NCBI RefSeq assembly: GCF_016583825.1
Contig: NZ_NRRV01000001.1
Location: 124,001 to 188,000 of the forward strand
Origin: Thiohalocapsa halophila
GTDB taxonomy: Bacteria > Pseudomonadota > Gammaproteobacteria > Chromatiales > Chromatiaceae
Direction of reading: 5' to 3'
Length of the DNA stretch: 64,000 bases
Below are positions 1 to 8,098 of the stretch, piece after piece; the stretch's first letter is position 1; the number at the start of each line of letters is the position of its first letter. The translations under genes and the position numbers were made by a program. The notes beneath the pieces were generated by a model. The model saw only the letters and a program-made list of their open reading frames with translations, had not been told where the DNA came from and did no database searches.

Positions 1-404
1 AGCTTGCTCGCCACCGCCGTCCAGCGGTCGCTGGGGGAGATAATCTCGACAATCAGTTCCGGGGCGACGTCCAGGTAGCCCGCTGGAGATGCCTGCGCGA
101 TGCGCTCGTTGGAGACGAAGGCCAAGTCCGCACCGCGCAGCGTATCCGGGCTGCGGCGGATGATGATGCCGGCCTCACCGCTCAGCACGACACCAATCGG
201 GTTGGCGTCCACGTACTGCTGGAGCCTGGCCGTCACCCGGGCCTCGGTGGATGCATGCGGCCAGCCCGTGGGCGGCATCGGCACAAACCTCCCTGCAATG
301 AGCTCTCCGGAGGCGTCGCCGACGAGGTCGGGCAGCTCCTCGATGGTCAAGAGCCGTTCCTGTTCCGGTTTCCAGGCAGCTAGGGTGGACATAGGCGCAG
401 TCAT
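1..404 (-). CDS. Uma2 family endonuclease, C-terminus cut by window edge
   Basis: The minus strand is open from an ATG at 404 to the window edge, about 134 residues, with no stop in the window. The translation reads as a Uma2 (DUF820) protein: an N-terminal MTAPMSTLAAWKPEQ, then LTIEELPDL, a GADLAFVS segment with the first acidic residue, PELIVEIISPSD with the acidic E, and W-x-x-V-x-x-K at the cut end. These match the PD-(D/E)XK nuclease core of the family. Uma2 proteins are often multicopy and their cellular role is unclear; they are found in accessory regions. An alternative start five codons in (MSTLAAWK) is equally possible because no clear Shine-Dalgarno is seen. The family call is confident; any function beyond a predicted nuclease is not. 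Confidence 0.8.
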   Translation of the reverse strand, partial: MTAPMSTLAAWKPEQERLLTIEELPDLVGDASGELIAGRFVPMPPTGWPHASTEARVTARLQQYVDANPIGVVLSGEAGIIIRRSPDTLRGADLAFVSNERIAQASPAGYLDVAPELIVEIISPSDRWTAVASK

Positions 405-547
405 GGCGGCAGGCGAGACGCAGCGCGCAGGTTGCACAGACACTCGCACCTGCTCGGCGTCGAGGTCAGATCATCCCAAGCTTAGTCTGCTGCACGCACG
501 CGTGTCATCTTGATCGCACCTGTCGGCGAATGGCCGCGCAGGCCTGG

Positions 548-707
548 GCTAGGGAGACGCCGATTATTGGCCGTCCTGGCCCAAAATCGGCACGGGATTC
601 GAAAACGCGGTTTCCGAACGCCTTCATCTTCAGCGGCTTAGGCCGCTGAAAATGGCGGGGCACCCTGCCCCGCACGGGAAACGCCAATAAATCGGCGTTT
701 CCCTAGC
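548..707. mobile_element. MITE-like element with ~25-bp terminal inverted repeats
   Basis: Positions 548-572 and 682-707 are imperfect inverted repeats of about 25 bp (outer ends GCTAGGGARACGCCGAT on each strand) enclosing a 160-bp non-coding segment. Inside lie three more perfect hairpins: 629-650 (9-bp arms TTCAGCGGC, 4-nt loop), 655-673 (8-bp arms GCGGGGCA, 3-nt loop) and 676-703 (10-bp arms GGGAAACGCC, 8-nt loop). There is no ORF. This is the architecture of a miniature inverted-repeat element or large REP-like element. No obvious target-site duplication or partner transposase is visible, so its family is unknown. It sits 13 bp beyond the stop of the next minus-strand gene and could also act as its terminator. 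Confidence 0.6.
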
Positions 708-720
708 TGAGCGAGAAGCC

Positions 721-966
721 CTAGTTATACGCCACTTCGGCTTGTCTGTGATGTTGAAGCTGGCGCCTGACGGCCTCGGGCAGGTCAAGCTCTGCGAACA
801 TCCCGGCACTGTAGAGATAACCTCCGGGCTCGGAGGTATCTTCATCCAGCACGCGGAGCATGGCATGTTTGGCGGCGGCGGAGTCCTCTACCGTTTCGTA
901 GACTTTGCCGACGATGAGGCTGGCCTCGTTGCCGCTGTTGTCGATGCAGATAACAAATTTGCTCAT
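721..966 (-). CDS. small conserved hypothetical protein (81 aa)
   Basis: An 81-residue soluble protein starting MSKFVICIDNSG and containing G-K-V-Y-E-T-V and G-G-Y-L-Y-S short strands. It looks like a small beta-barrel with no catalytic motif I can name. Its ATG overlaps the stop of the upstream gene by 4 bp (ATGA, 963-966), so the two are translationally coupled. Similar small proteins of this type (FVICIDN... opening) are familiar as unnamed hypothetical proteins in Chromatiales and cyanobacteria. That recollection is from general knowledge, not a search. The tight pairing and size resemble toxin-antitoxin modules, but no toxin fold is recognised. Confidence 0.7.
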   Translation of the reverse strand: MSKFVICIDNSGNEASLIVGKVYETVEDSAAAKHAMLRVLDEDTSEPGGYLYSAGMFAELDLPEAVRRQLQHHRQAEVAYN

Positions 967-1196
967 GGAATCAGCCGCTTGATTTTGAGGTCGCGCCGAC
1001 CTAACCCGTGGGCTTCGAACCAGTGGATTTCAGCGTCGCTGATGGTGCCATCGGCGAGTCTCACGGTGGCGAAACCCTTCATCTTCCGCCAACGCCCGCT
1101 GCCGTAGCTGCGATTGAGGTGTTGCCTGATCCGTACCCCGGAACCACTGGCAATGACGACAGCGCCGGTGATCGGGGTGATTATCTCGAATCTCAT
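963..1196 (-). CDS. small basic hypothetical protein (77 aa), first gene of a coupled pair
   Basis: A 77-residue, basic protein (MRFEIITPITGAVV...) with an SG-x-R-I-R-x-H-L segment, a Y-G-S-G-R-W-R-K stretch and an H-W-F-E-A-H-G-L-G-R motif near the C-terminus. The His/Trp/Glu/His cluster is conserved-looking but I cannot assign it to a named family. Start is the ATG at 1196 with a weak ribosome site. It overlaps the following 81-residue gene by 4 bp, indicating a two-gene operon. A toxin-antitoxin-like or nucleic-acid-binding role is only inference from size, charge and pairing. Confidence 0.7.
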   Translation of the reverse strand: MRFEIITPITGAVVIASGSGVRIRQHLNRSYGSGRWRKMKGFATVRLADGTISDAEIHWFEAHGLGRRDLKIKRLIP

Positions 1197-1620
1197 GCTG
1201 TCCGGCTGGCCACCTAACGCTGCCCTTGCAGTCTAGCAGGGGCGGGCCGCGCGGGAGAAAAGGGCGGCAGACCGCCGACACGAATGCGTGAACGGCGCAG
1301 CATGCTGGAAGTCCAGCAAGAATTGAGCCCGGTCCCTTGTCCAGCCCCGTTTTCAAGCCGATCGACAACGGCTCGCCCCGTACACGTGAGATGCAGCGCG
1401 GCTCAGCGTACCGCATAACCGGCCTGGCGGGGCCAGCCCCACACTCGGCCTTGCCGCGGATTAGCCAAATTCGGAGCGAACTGCCGGCGGCGATGTGCTC
1501 AAGCGCTGCGTTGGCAGCCTGCCGCGCCCAGAGGCCGCTGCCACGGCGGCAATGCCGGGCGAAGTCCCCGCCGGAATCTGAGACAATATGCAGCGTTTGT
1601 CAGAACGCACGAGGTATTGC
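1197..1620. other. 424-bp region without a convincing gene
   Basis: This region lies between the minus-strand small-gene pair and the plus-strand sugar kinase and should hold both divergent promoters. Short open frames exist on both strands, but their residue composition is that of GC-rich noise. The only clear signal is the ribosome site of the kinase (CGAGG just before 1621). No hairpin terminator or repeat stands out. Confidence 0.5.
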
Positions 1621-2610
1621 ATGAGTAAGTACGACGTCTACGCCCTGGGTAACGCACTGGTGGACATGGAGTACGAGGTCCAGCCCGAGGATCTCCAGCA
1701 CCTGAGCATCGACAAGGGCGTGATGACGCTCGTGGACGAGGCGCACCAGCTGCGCATCATGGAGCATCTGCGCGAGCGCCATCACCAGCGCGGCTCCGGC
1801 GGCTCCGCAGCCAACTCCGTGATCGCGCTCTGCCAATTCGGCGGCACCGGCTGGTATTCCTGCAAGGTCGCCAACGACGAGCTCGGCCACTTCTACCTCA
1901 AGGATCTCTGCGACGGCGGCGTCGGTACCCGCGACACCACCTTCCTGGAGGAAGGCGACACCGGCCGCTGCGTGGTGCTGGTCACGCCGGACTCCGACCG
2001 CACCATGTGCACCTATCTGGGCATCAGCGGCAACCTGTCGCTGCACGAGCTGGACCAGGAGGCGCTGACGGCCTCCGAGTGGTTCTACACCGAGGGCTAC
2101 CTGGTCACCTCCGACACCGCCCACGTCGCCGCCATCGAGGCCCGCAAGCTCGCCGAGCGCAACGGCGTCAAGACGGCCCTCTCCCTGTCCGACCCCAACA
2201 TGGTCAAGTTCTTCAAGGACGGCCTCAAGGAGATGATCGGCGAGCGCATGGACATGGTCTTCGCCAACGAGGAAGAGGCCATGGGCATGGCCGAGGCCGA
2301 CAACCTCGACGACGCCGTCGCCTACATGAAGACCATCGCCCGCGAGTTCGCCATCACCCGCGGCCCCAAGGGCGCGCTGGTTTGGGACGGCGAGCAGGCC
2401 ATCGACATCGACCCGGTGCCGGTGAAGCCCGTGGACACCGTCGGCGCCGGGGACATGTTTGCGGGGGCCTTCCTCTACGGGCTGACGCAGGGTTGGAGCC
2501 ATCAGCGCGCAGGCGACTTGGCGTCAGCCGCATCGGCAAAGCTCGTGACCAGTCTTGGACCGCGCATCGGACGTGATGAGACACAGGCCATTCTCACGAA
2601 ATTCGGGTGA
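1621..2610 (+). CDS. adenosine kinase-like PfkB family sugar kinase
   Basis: A 329-residue ribokinase-fold (PfkB) enzyme that phosphorylates a ribonucleoside or sugar with ATP in the cytosol. Visible motifs are the N-terminal YALGNALVDMEYEV, the GGSAANSV Gly-rich substrate loop near residue 60, and the C-terminal PfkB signature DTVGAGDMFAGAF near residue 278 with the catalytic Asp. The family usual length is about 310-335, so it is complete. Start is the ATG at 1621 preceded by CGAGG at suitable distance; an upstream in-frame ATG at 1588 lacks this. Closest familiar relatives are proteobacterial proteins annotated as adenosine kinase, but substrate cannot be fixed from sequence. The last ~45 codons are markedly less GC3-rich than the rest. 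Confidence 0.88.
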   Translation: MSKYDVYALGNALVDMEYEVQPEDLQHLSIDKGVMTLVDEAHQLRIMEHLRERHHQRGSGGSAANSVIALCQFGGTGWYSCKVANDELGHFYLKDLCDGGVGTRDTTFLEEGDTGRCVVLVTPDSDRTMCTYLGISGNLSLHELDQEALTASEWFYTEGYLVTSDTAHVAAIEARKLAERNGVKTALSLSDPNMVKFFKDGLKEMIGERMDMVFANEEEAMGMAEADNLDDAVAYMKTIAREFAITRGPKGALVWDGEQAIDIDPVPVKPVDTVGAGDMFAGAFLYGLTQGWSHQRAGDLASAASAKLVTSLGPRIGRDETQAILTKFG

Positions 2611-2692
2611 AACCAGTGTATCTTTGCCAATGCTTCGATGAGTATGGACTCACGATCCGACAAGCACGCTGTCAGGCACTTGGAGCGCACCC

Positions 2693-3139
2693 ATGAGACC
2701 ATTTTTCGCATTTCTACCGGCCCTTCCCCTCTTAGCCACAGCGGCGCCGGCGTTTTCCGATTGTCCCGCTGAAGGTTACGAGACGCTTCTCGGCGCTGCT
2801 GCTCTGGGAACAAACATCGCGGGCGAATCCATCAACGCGAACGCACCTGACGGCGAAAACTGGAAGGAGATCCATTGCGGGTCGGGCACCAGCGGTGATC
2901 TGCAAAAAGTCGGTCTCGGCCCAAGCGACCCAGTTGATCCACAACGCAAGGTCGGCACGTGGAGCATCGTCGGCGACACCATGCAGTACGCTTACGATGG
3001 TGGCGGTGGTACCTACCAATGGCGCATCTACCGCGACGAGAATGCTGACGCCAGCAATGCGCTGTGTTGGCAGGAAAACACCGATGGTGGGGGCGTAATT
3101 GCGGAAGGTGATATCACGTCCGTGTCATGCGTGCCGTAA
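2693..3139 (+). CDS. small secreted protein of unknown function (148 aa)
   Basis: Starts MRPFFAFLPALPLLATAAPAF with a classical signal peptide and probable cleavage after AFS near residue 22, so it is exported to the periplasm or outside. The mature ~125 residues contain four Cys (near 24, 82, 124 and 146), suggesting two disulfides, and a G-T-W-S-I-V-G-D-T-M-x-Y-x-Y-D-G-G-G segment typical of a beta-sandwich lipocalin-like or SH3-like fold. GGAG lies 8 bp upstream of the ATG. Codon use is less GC-biased than most of the window, like the 3' end of the preceding kinase gene. I do not recognise the family. Confidence 0.75.
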   Translation: MRPFFAFLPALPLLATAAPAFSDCPAEGYETLLGAAALGTNIAGESINANAPDGENWKEIHCGSGTSGDLQKVGLGPSDPVDPQRKVGTWSIVGDTMQYAYDGGGGTYQWRIYRDENADASNALCWQENTDGGGVIAEGDITSVSCVP

Positions 3140-3274
3140 ACAGCCACTAATCGACTGTGACCAGGCGGCGAGCTTAGCTCGGACCGACCGTTAGCAGACC
3201 GCGACCGACCTAGTGGTCTGCAAGACATCGACGAGTCAGGGCAACGCGGCGGCTGTCATCCCGCCTGAGCTTGG

Positions 3275-6200
3275 TCAGGCGCTTGCCGGCGCCGCCAGCA
3301 CGGTGGCGCGGCTGTCCATCGGGCTGCCCGCGCCGCCAGCCGCCCCCTGTGTCTTTCGGCGCCGCCGACGTTGATCGGCCCCACGCAACAGTAGCGTGGC
3401 GCAAAACGCCCCCAGATAGAACAACATCGCAGTGCGCGGCGCATCCACGGTGCTGCCGAGCAGACCGACGCTCAGAAATCCCGCCAGCGCACCGGCAAAG
3501 GCCACTGCCTCGTAGCGTCCGCCGCGGATCGCCGGCACCACCACAGAGGTCGCAGCGATGAGTAGCACCGCCGTGGCGAGCAAGCCCAGCAGCCCCTGCG
3601 CAAAATATGTCTCCACGAACTGCTCGTGGATATGCCAAGCGAGGTCCTGGTCCGTGACGAAGAGCCAGCGCTCTGCACCCTGCTCAAAGCCACCGTTGGT
3701 AATCAACTCCTGCCCATCCGGCGACTTCAGGCTCACGTCGTCCAGATCGAGACGCCCCTGCCCCGAGTTGTAGAGGGACAGCTTCACCGGACCATGGGGC
3801 CAGCGCCCGCCTCGGCCGACCTGGTCGGTCTGGATGCTTGCGCTCAGTGTCTGCCACTGATCCGCAACTTCCGGCGTCACGCTGCGCCACACGCAGGTAA
3901 ATGAATACAACAACGCCTTCTCGCACAGCGGAACGCTCAGCTTGGCCTGGACCGCCTCTGCACGTAACCGAACCGTCAGCTCATATGTCGTCCCTGCGCG
4001 CGCGGGGACACGCTGATCTAGGTAAACGGGTTCGCCCTTCCCGAGACGCAAGAAACCGTTACCGCCCTCCTCCAGCACTTCGTACGTACCGGCCGGGGTG
4101 TCCGGACGCGGCGAGAACAAATAGAGTGCCGGATAACGGCCATAGCCTTCGCCGAAGAGCAAGGTCGGCAGATCGTTATCCATGAGCGCAATGGCGTGTC
4201 GCCAATGGGCCAGTCTGGTATCCATATCGGCGCGAGCTTGGGCCAGTCGTTCGCTGGCGAAGCCCGTGGACAGAGCCGGCACGGCAGCGATGCTCACCAC
4301 ACCCAGCAGGCCCAGCAACACCAGCCATTGGCTGCGCACCAATCGGACCCGACCGACCAGCAGGCCGCCCATCACGACCAAGGCGCTGACGGCAAATGCG
4401 CCATAGCCTGCGCGGGAGAAGGTCACCAGCATGACGTAGGCCGCCACAGGAACAAGCAAGCCACCTAGCACCTGGAGCCACCGCTGCTGGGCCATCAAAA
4501 TCCACACCAACAGCATCGGGAAAGTGAACGCCACGTAAGCCTCGATATAGGCACCGCCGTCATTCATGCTCGCGAACGGGCCGGTGACGCGAAACACGTC
4601 GTCGAAATCGAACAGCCCGACGTGGACCAGGCGCTCATACAGCACGTTGGCGCAGACCAGAGCGAGTCCGGCTACCGCCCCCGGCAGCACCAACCGAGCC
4701 GCGGCCGTGGAGCCCAGCCAGCGCCGATAGCGGCGCAGCAGCGGCACCGCCAGCAGCGCCCAGAGCAGACCCTTGCCCAGGTGCCAGGGCGCAAGCGGCG
4801 GATGCGACGACGCCACCGGCAGGTCGCTCCCAGCCGCCGGTGCCAGCCCGATACCCATGGACAGGAGCCAGCTCACCCAAAGCAGCAGCAGCGCCAGCGC
4901 GAGCCAGGCATTGGGCAAGCGGGCCGGCTTGACGCCGGAGAGTCGCAGCCCCGCCACGGCGAGCCCCACCAGCACGAAAAGATCGAAGGCGTTGAGCAGG
5001 ACAAGACCGCTCCAGGGCGTCAGGTCCAGCACCGGCAGTGCAGCCGGCACCACCGCAAGCCAGAGCCAGGGCCAGCGCCAGAGCGCCGCGCCAAAGAACA
5101 GCAGCGCCGCTGCGAGCCAGAGCTGGCCCACTGGATAGAGCAGCAGCCCGGCAATGACCGCAGCACCACCGCCGAGTAGATACAGGTAGCCGATGAGCGT
5201 TGGCTCGGGCAGCGCCTGCTGCTGCGGCAGCGAAAACGCGATGCCCTGTCTGGCACTGCCCCGCCTGCTGGGCGCAGCCATCGCTGGCTTGGCCGGTGCC
5301 GGGGCGTCGGCCGGCACCCGCGAAACAGCTGACAGCGCACCAGAGTCCGCAGCCGATTCCGGACTCGGACCCCGCCGCCCGCCCAGAAGCCCGTGTGCGC
5401 TCGCCGGGGTCGGCTCGGCCGACCACCGCGGCACCGGCGCATGCCCGGGCCAGGCTGTCGGGACCTGCCCTGCCCGCGCTGGCTTTATCTGCGACACTAC
5501 CCGCGCAAACCAGCTTGCCAGCGCCTGCGCCAGCCAGGCCCCGGCGGGGGCGATGAGCAGGTTCGTGGGGTCCGGGCGCGCGCCCGGCGCGAAGAGCTTG
5601 CCCGCCTCCACCACCAGCGCCAGGCCGACGGCGATGAGCGGCGCCTGCCAGGCATGCGCCGCCCGCAGCCGACCGCCGTAATGCCAGGCCCAGACAGCCA
5701 GACCCACCGGCATATAGAGCGCCAGTTGCGAGAGCAGACTGGTCATGGCCACCGGCTCGGAGGTCCAGTAGTGATAGTAAAACGGCACCCACCCCAGCTC
5801 GTCGAGCCTCGCCAGCCCTTGGGCGAGCGACCGCCAAGCGCCGCTCCACCAGCCGGACAGCGCGGTGAGCGCGAGCAGATACGGCACGGCGAGCCCCGGC
5901 AGTGCTCGCCGGGTCAGCCCGGCCAAGACCACCAGATCGAGCCGGGTGCTGAGCAGATACCCCACCCAGGCGCCGAACAGCGTTCCAGCCCCGCGCAGCA
6001 GCACCGAGAAGCCCTGCGCCTTGCCGGACACCAGGAGCAGCTGCAAGGGCTCCAACAGGAGCCCTGCCCCGATACCCACCAGCGCGAAGCGCACCCAAGA
6101 CCAGCGCGGATACAGCAGCGCCAGCAGGAATCCGAGCGGCGCGATGGCGAGGACTTCCGCCAGCCAGAACGCAGCACACCGCAGCCATTGCCCGCAGCCG

Positions 6201-6847
6201 CTCATGAGCCAGGCGTGATTCCGGCTGGTCAGCTGTTCGGCGAGCTCGTCGCCGGAGACGACAAAGTCAAACGGAAAGAGCGAGAAGAGGCCGTAGGCCA
6301 GCACGAAGAGCACGAGCGCCGCGAGCACCGACGCACGACCGCCCTCTGCGAACGCAAGCCCCAGGCGCACCACCCGCCAACGCCCGAACAGCCAAAGGCC
6401 GACACCGATGCCGGTGCCGAGGGTCTCCGCGAGCAGATCGTTCAACGAGACCGTGCGCGGCGCGAAGAAGATCTGCGCGAGCTCCACCGCGGCCGCCAGG
6501 GCCACACCAAGGACGAAGACCGTCAGTGCCCCGATCAGCGCCAGGGCACCATAGGCACGGATGCCGAACAGGGCCGCGCAGGCGAGAAAGCCCAGCGGCA
6601 CGTAGAGGACGATATTCGCGACCCAGTCCGCGCGGGACGCGGTCCCGAGCTCGAGGAAACGGATGTTGGCGAAGCGCGAGAGCGCCTCGTCGAAGGGCAC
6701 GGCACGCCATTCCAGCGGCACCAGGCTGCCGTAGACCACGAACCCGAGATAGACCAGGCAAAGCAGCCACCAGCGCGGCTCACGAAAGCCGGCCGCTGGA
6801 TCTGGATACCGCCCGGCGGGCTGTACGGTATCCCAGTGCATGGTCAC
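3275..6847 (-). CDS. fusion: three VanZ-like modules + O-antigen ligase (Wzy_C) domain with CBM-like insert
   Basis: A 1190-residue inner-membrane protein. Residues ~20-155, ~170-300 and ~320-445 each show VanZ-like features: a N-x-x-L-Y-V-P-L-G-F-type helix and a later E-x-x-Q/K-x-F or E-P-L-Q-L plus L-N-D or T-N-L pattern. A Pro/Ala linker (~450-545) leads to a second multi-span block (~550-860) with FASMNDGGAYIEA and TFSRAGYGAF, typical of O-antigen ligase/polymerase proteins. After LLFGEGYGRYP (~896) a ~150-residue soluble stretch ends in LDLDDVSL and NGGFEQGAERW (~1034-1061), resembling a CBM4/9-type beta-sandwich. It is followed by HIHEQFVETYFAQGLLG, where the ligase family carries its conserved H-x-x-x-(8)-G motif. 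Probable role: surface polysaccharide or glycoconjugate polymerisation/ligation. Start is GTG at 6847 or ATG at 6841. Confidence 0.8.
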   Translation of the reverse strand: MTMHWDTVQPAGRYPDPAAGFREPRWWLLCLVYLGFVVYGSLVPLEWRAVPFDEALSRFANIRFLELGTASRADWVANIVLYVPLGFLACAALFGIRAYGALALIGALTVFVLGVALAAAVELAQIFFAPRTVSLNDLLAETLGTGIGVGLWLFGRWRVVRLGLAFAEGGRASVLAALVLFVLAYGLFSLFPFDFVVSGDELAEQLTSRNHAWLMSGCGQWLRCAAFWLAEVLAIAPLGFLLALLYPRWSWVRFALVGIGAGLLLEPLQLLLVSGKAQGFSVLLRGAGTLFGAWVGYLLSTRLDLVVLAGLTRRALPGLAVPYLLALTALSGWWSGAWRSLAQGLARLDELGWVPFYYHYWTSEPVAMTSLLSQLALYMPVGLAVWAWHYGGRLRAAHAWQAPLIAVGLALVVEAGKLFAPGARPDPTNLLIAPAGAWLAQALASWFARVVSQIKPARAGQVPTAWPGHAPVPRWSAEPTPASAHGLLGGRRGPSPESAADSGALSAVSRVPADAPAPAKPAMAAPSRRGSARQGIAFSLPQQQALPEPTLIGYLYLLGGGAAVIAGLLLYPVGQLWLAAALLFFGAALWRWPWLWLAVVPAALPVLDLTPWSGLVLLNAFDLFVLVGLAVAGLRLSGVKPARLPNAWLALALLLLWVSWLLSMGIGLAPAAGSDLPVASSHPPLAPWHLGKGLLWALLAVPLLRRYRRWLGSTAAARLVLPGAVAGLALVCANVLYERLVHVGLFDFDDVFRVTGPFASMNDGGAYIEAYVAFTFPMLLVWILMAQQRWLQVLGGLLVPVAAYVMLVTFSRAGYGAFAVSALVVMGGLLVGRVRLVRSQWLVLLGLLGVVSIAAVPALSTGFASERLAQARADMDTRLAHWRHAIALMDNDLPTLLFGEGYGRYPALYLFSPRPDTPAGTYEVLEEGGNGFLRLGKGEPVYLDQRVPARAGTTYELTVRLRAEAVQAKLSVPLCEKALLYSFTCVWRSVTPEVADQWQTLSASIQTDQVGRGGRWPHGPVKLSLYNSGQGRLDLDDVSLKSPDGQELITNGGFEQGAERWLFVTDQDLAWHIHEQFVETYFAQGLLGLLATAVLLIAATSVVVPAIRGGRYEAVAFAGALAGFLSVGLLGSTVDAPRTAMLFYLGAFCATLLLRGADQRRRRRKTQGAAGGAGSPMDSRATVLAAPASA

Positions 6848-7016
6848 GGCCAGGCGGGCCGGTGCGCCAAAGCACCGGCGCCGCGCAAAGCCAGGGCGGC
6901 CGCCGCTGAGACCTCACGGCACCGACACCTCCGGCCCCTGGACTGGTGAGTCCTACGGGTGTGCGGGGCTGGAGCGCTCGCGCCCCCGACGAGCCGACGC
7001 GCCGTGCTCGCAGGCA

Positions 7017-8057
7017 TCAACCGGCGTCGTTGGAACCCGCGCCTGCGGCCTCGTCGGCGGGCACCGAGCCGAGCGGTGCGGGGCTTGGCTTGCGCGCGAA
7101 GCGCCGCGTCGAGTACGCCACCCAGACGGGGTACTGCGCAAAGGTCAGCAATAGCATCACGGCGACATAGGCCGCCGCGTAGCGCAAGAAGAGCTGCAGG
7201 TCACTCAGGCCGTACTCGTTGCGGCTGGCGCTCAACAGGAACTCCAGCGCTGAGAGGCGGGAGTCCGGACCCAGCACTTTCGGCTCCGTCGCCAGGAAGG
7301 CAACGCTATAGGTCACCACCAGCAGCAGCACCTGTGCGAACACCGCGGCCAGGGTACCGGCAAAGACGCCGGCGAGCCGCTCCGCCAGCACCGACGCCCC
7401 AAAGGCCATCAACAACATCCACAGCGAGATGGCGATCCAAGACAGGGGATTCGCGTCCCCCCGCAGCAGCAGGGTCACATTGTCCGTGGCAGCGAGCACG
7501 ACCACGACCCAGTAGCCAAAGCCCAGAAAGACCACCGCGTAGAGCAGCCACCACAGGAAGCGCAGGGGCTCGTAGGAGCGGTTGATGGCGTAGAGCATCG
7601 CGGTGCCCCCGGCGATGGCCACCGAGAACACCAGAAAGACGGCGATGAAGCGCACCAGACGCTCCAGCTCCGCGGGTACGGGCCACAGCGGCATGCCAAC
7701 CAGGTCGTGCACGCTCTCGATGGGCGTCGCAAACCGGAAGATCAGGAAGATGACCACGGCGTGGGCCAACAGTGCGATCGGGAACAGCCAAGCCCAGGGC
7801 TTGGGCTGGCGGATGAGCTGGAGCCCAAACAACGCAGGCGGCCCGAGCGCCAACAGCACCATCACGGCGAACAGCAGCGCTTGCAGCGGCGTGGGACCAG
7901 ACCCGAAGAGCTCGCGCACGTGATAGGGCACGCCCGGCGTCACCGCCACGGCATAGAGTAATGCCGCGGCCGCCAACAAAATGGCGAGCACGCGGACCGC
8001 AAGAAAGGCCAGGGCCTGGCGCCGCTCGGCTCTGCCAAAGACGTGTCGAGGGTTCAT
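7017..8057 (-). CDS. polytopic membrane protein of unknown function (346 aa)
   Basis: About nine to ten predicted hydrophobic segments across 346 residues: for example LAVRVLAILLAAAALLYAVA near residue 20, ALLFAVMVLLALGPPALFGL near 60, and VFLVFSVAIAGGTAMLYAI near 145. The tail (KPSPAPLGSVPADEAAGAG) is hydrophilic. No catalytic motif is recognised. It is on the same strand and 169 bp upstream of the VanZ/ligase fusion, so the two may be co-transcribed. That suggests a cell-envelope role, by context only. It lies 41 bp downstream of nuoN, at the end of the respiratory operon, and could be read from that transcript. Confidence 0.75.
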   Translation of the reverse strand: MNPRHVFGRAERRQALAFLAVRVLAILLAAAALLYAVAVTPGVPYHVRELFGSGPTPLQALLFAVMVLLALGPPALFGLQLIRQPKPWAWLFPIALLAHAVVIFLIFRFATPIESVHDLVGMPLWPVPAELERLVRFIAVFLVFSVAIAGGTAMLYAINRSYEPLRFLWWLLYAVVFLGFGYWVVVVLAATDNVTLLLRGDANPLSWIAISLWMLLMAFGASVLAERLAGVFAGTLAAVFAQVLLLVVTYSVAFLATEPKVLGPDSRLSALEFLLSASRNEYGLSDLQLFLRYAAAYVAVMLLLTFAQYPVWVAYSTRRFARKPSPAPLGSVPADEAAGAGSNDAG

Positions 8058-8098
8058 GATGCTGTCCCTATGCCGCGCGTCAATACGCCGTGTCGGCG

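Noticed and set aside
505-720. Small genes inside the MITE-like region
   Set aside because: Open frames there coincide with inverted repeats and have no ribosome site.
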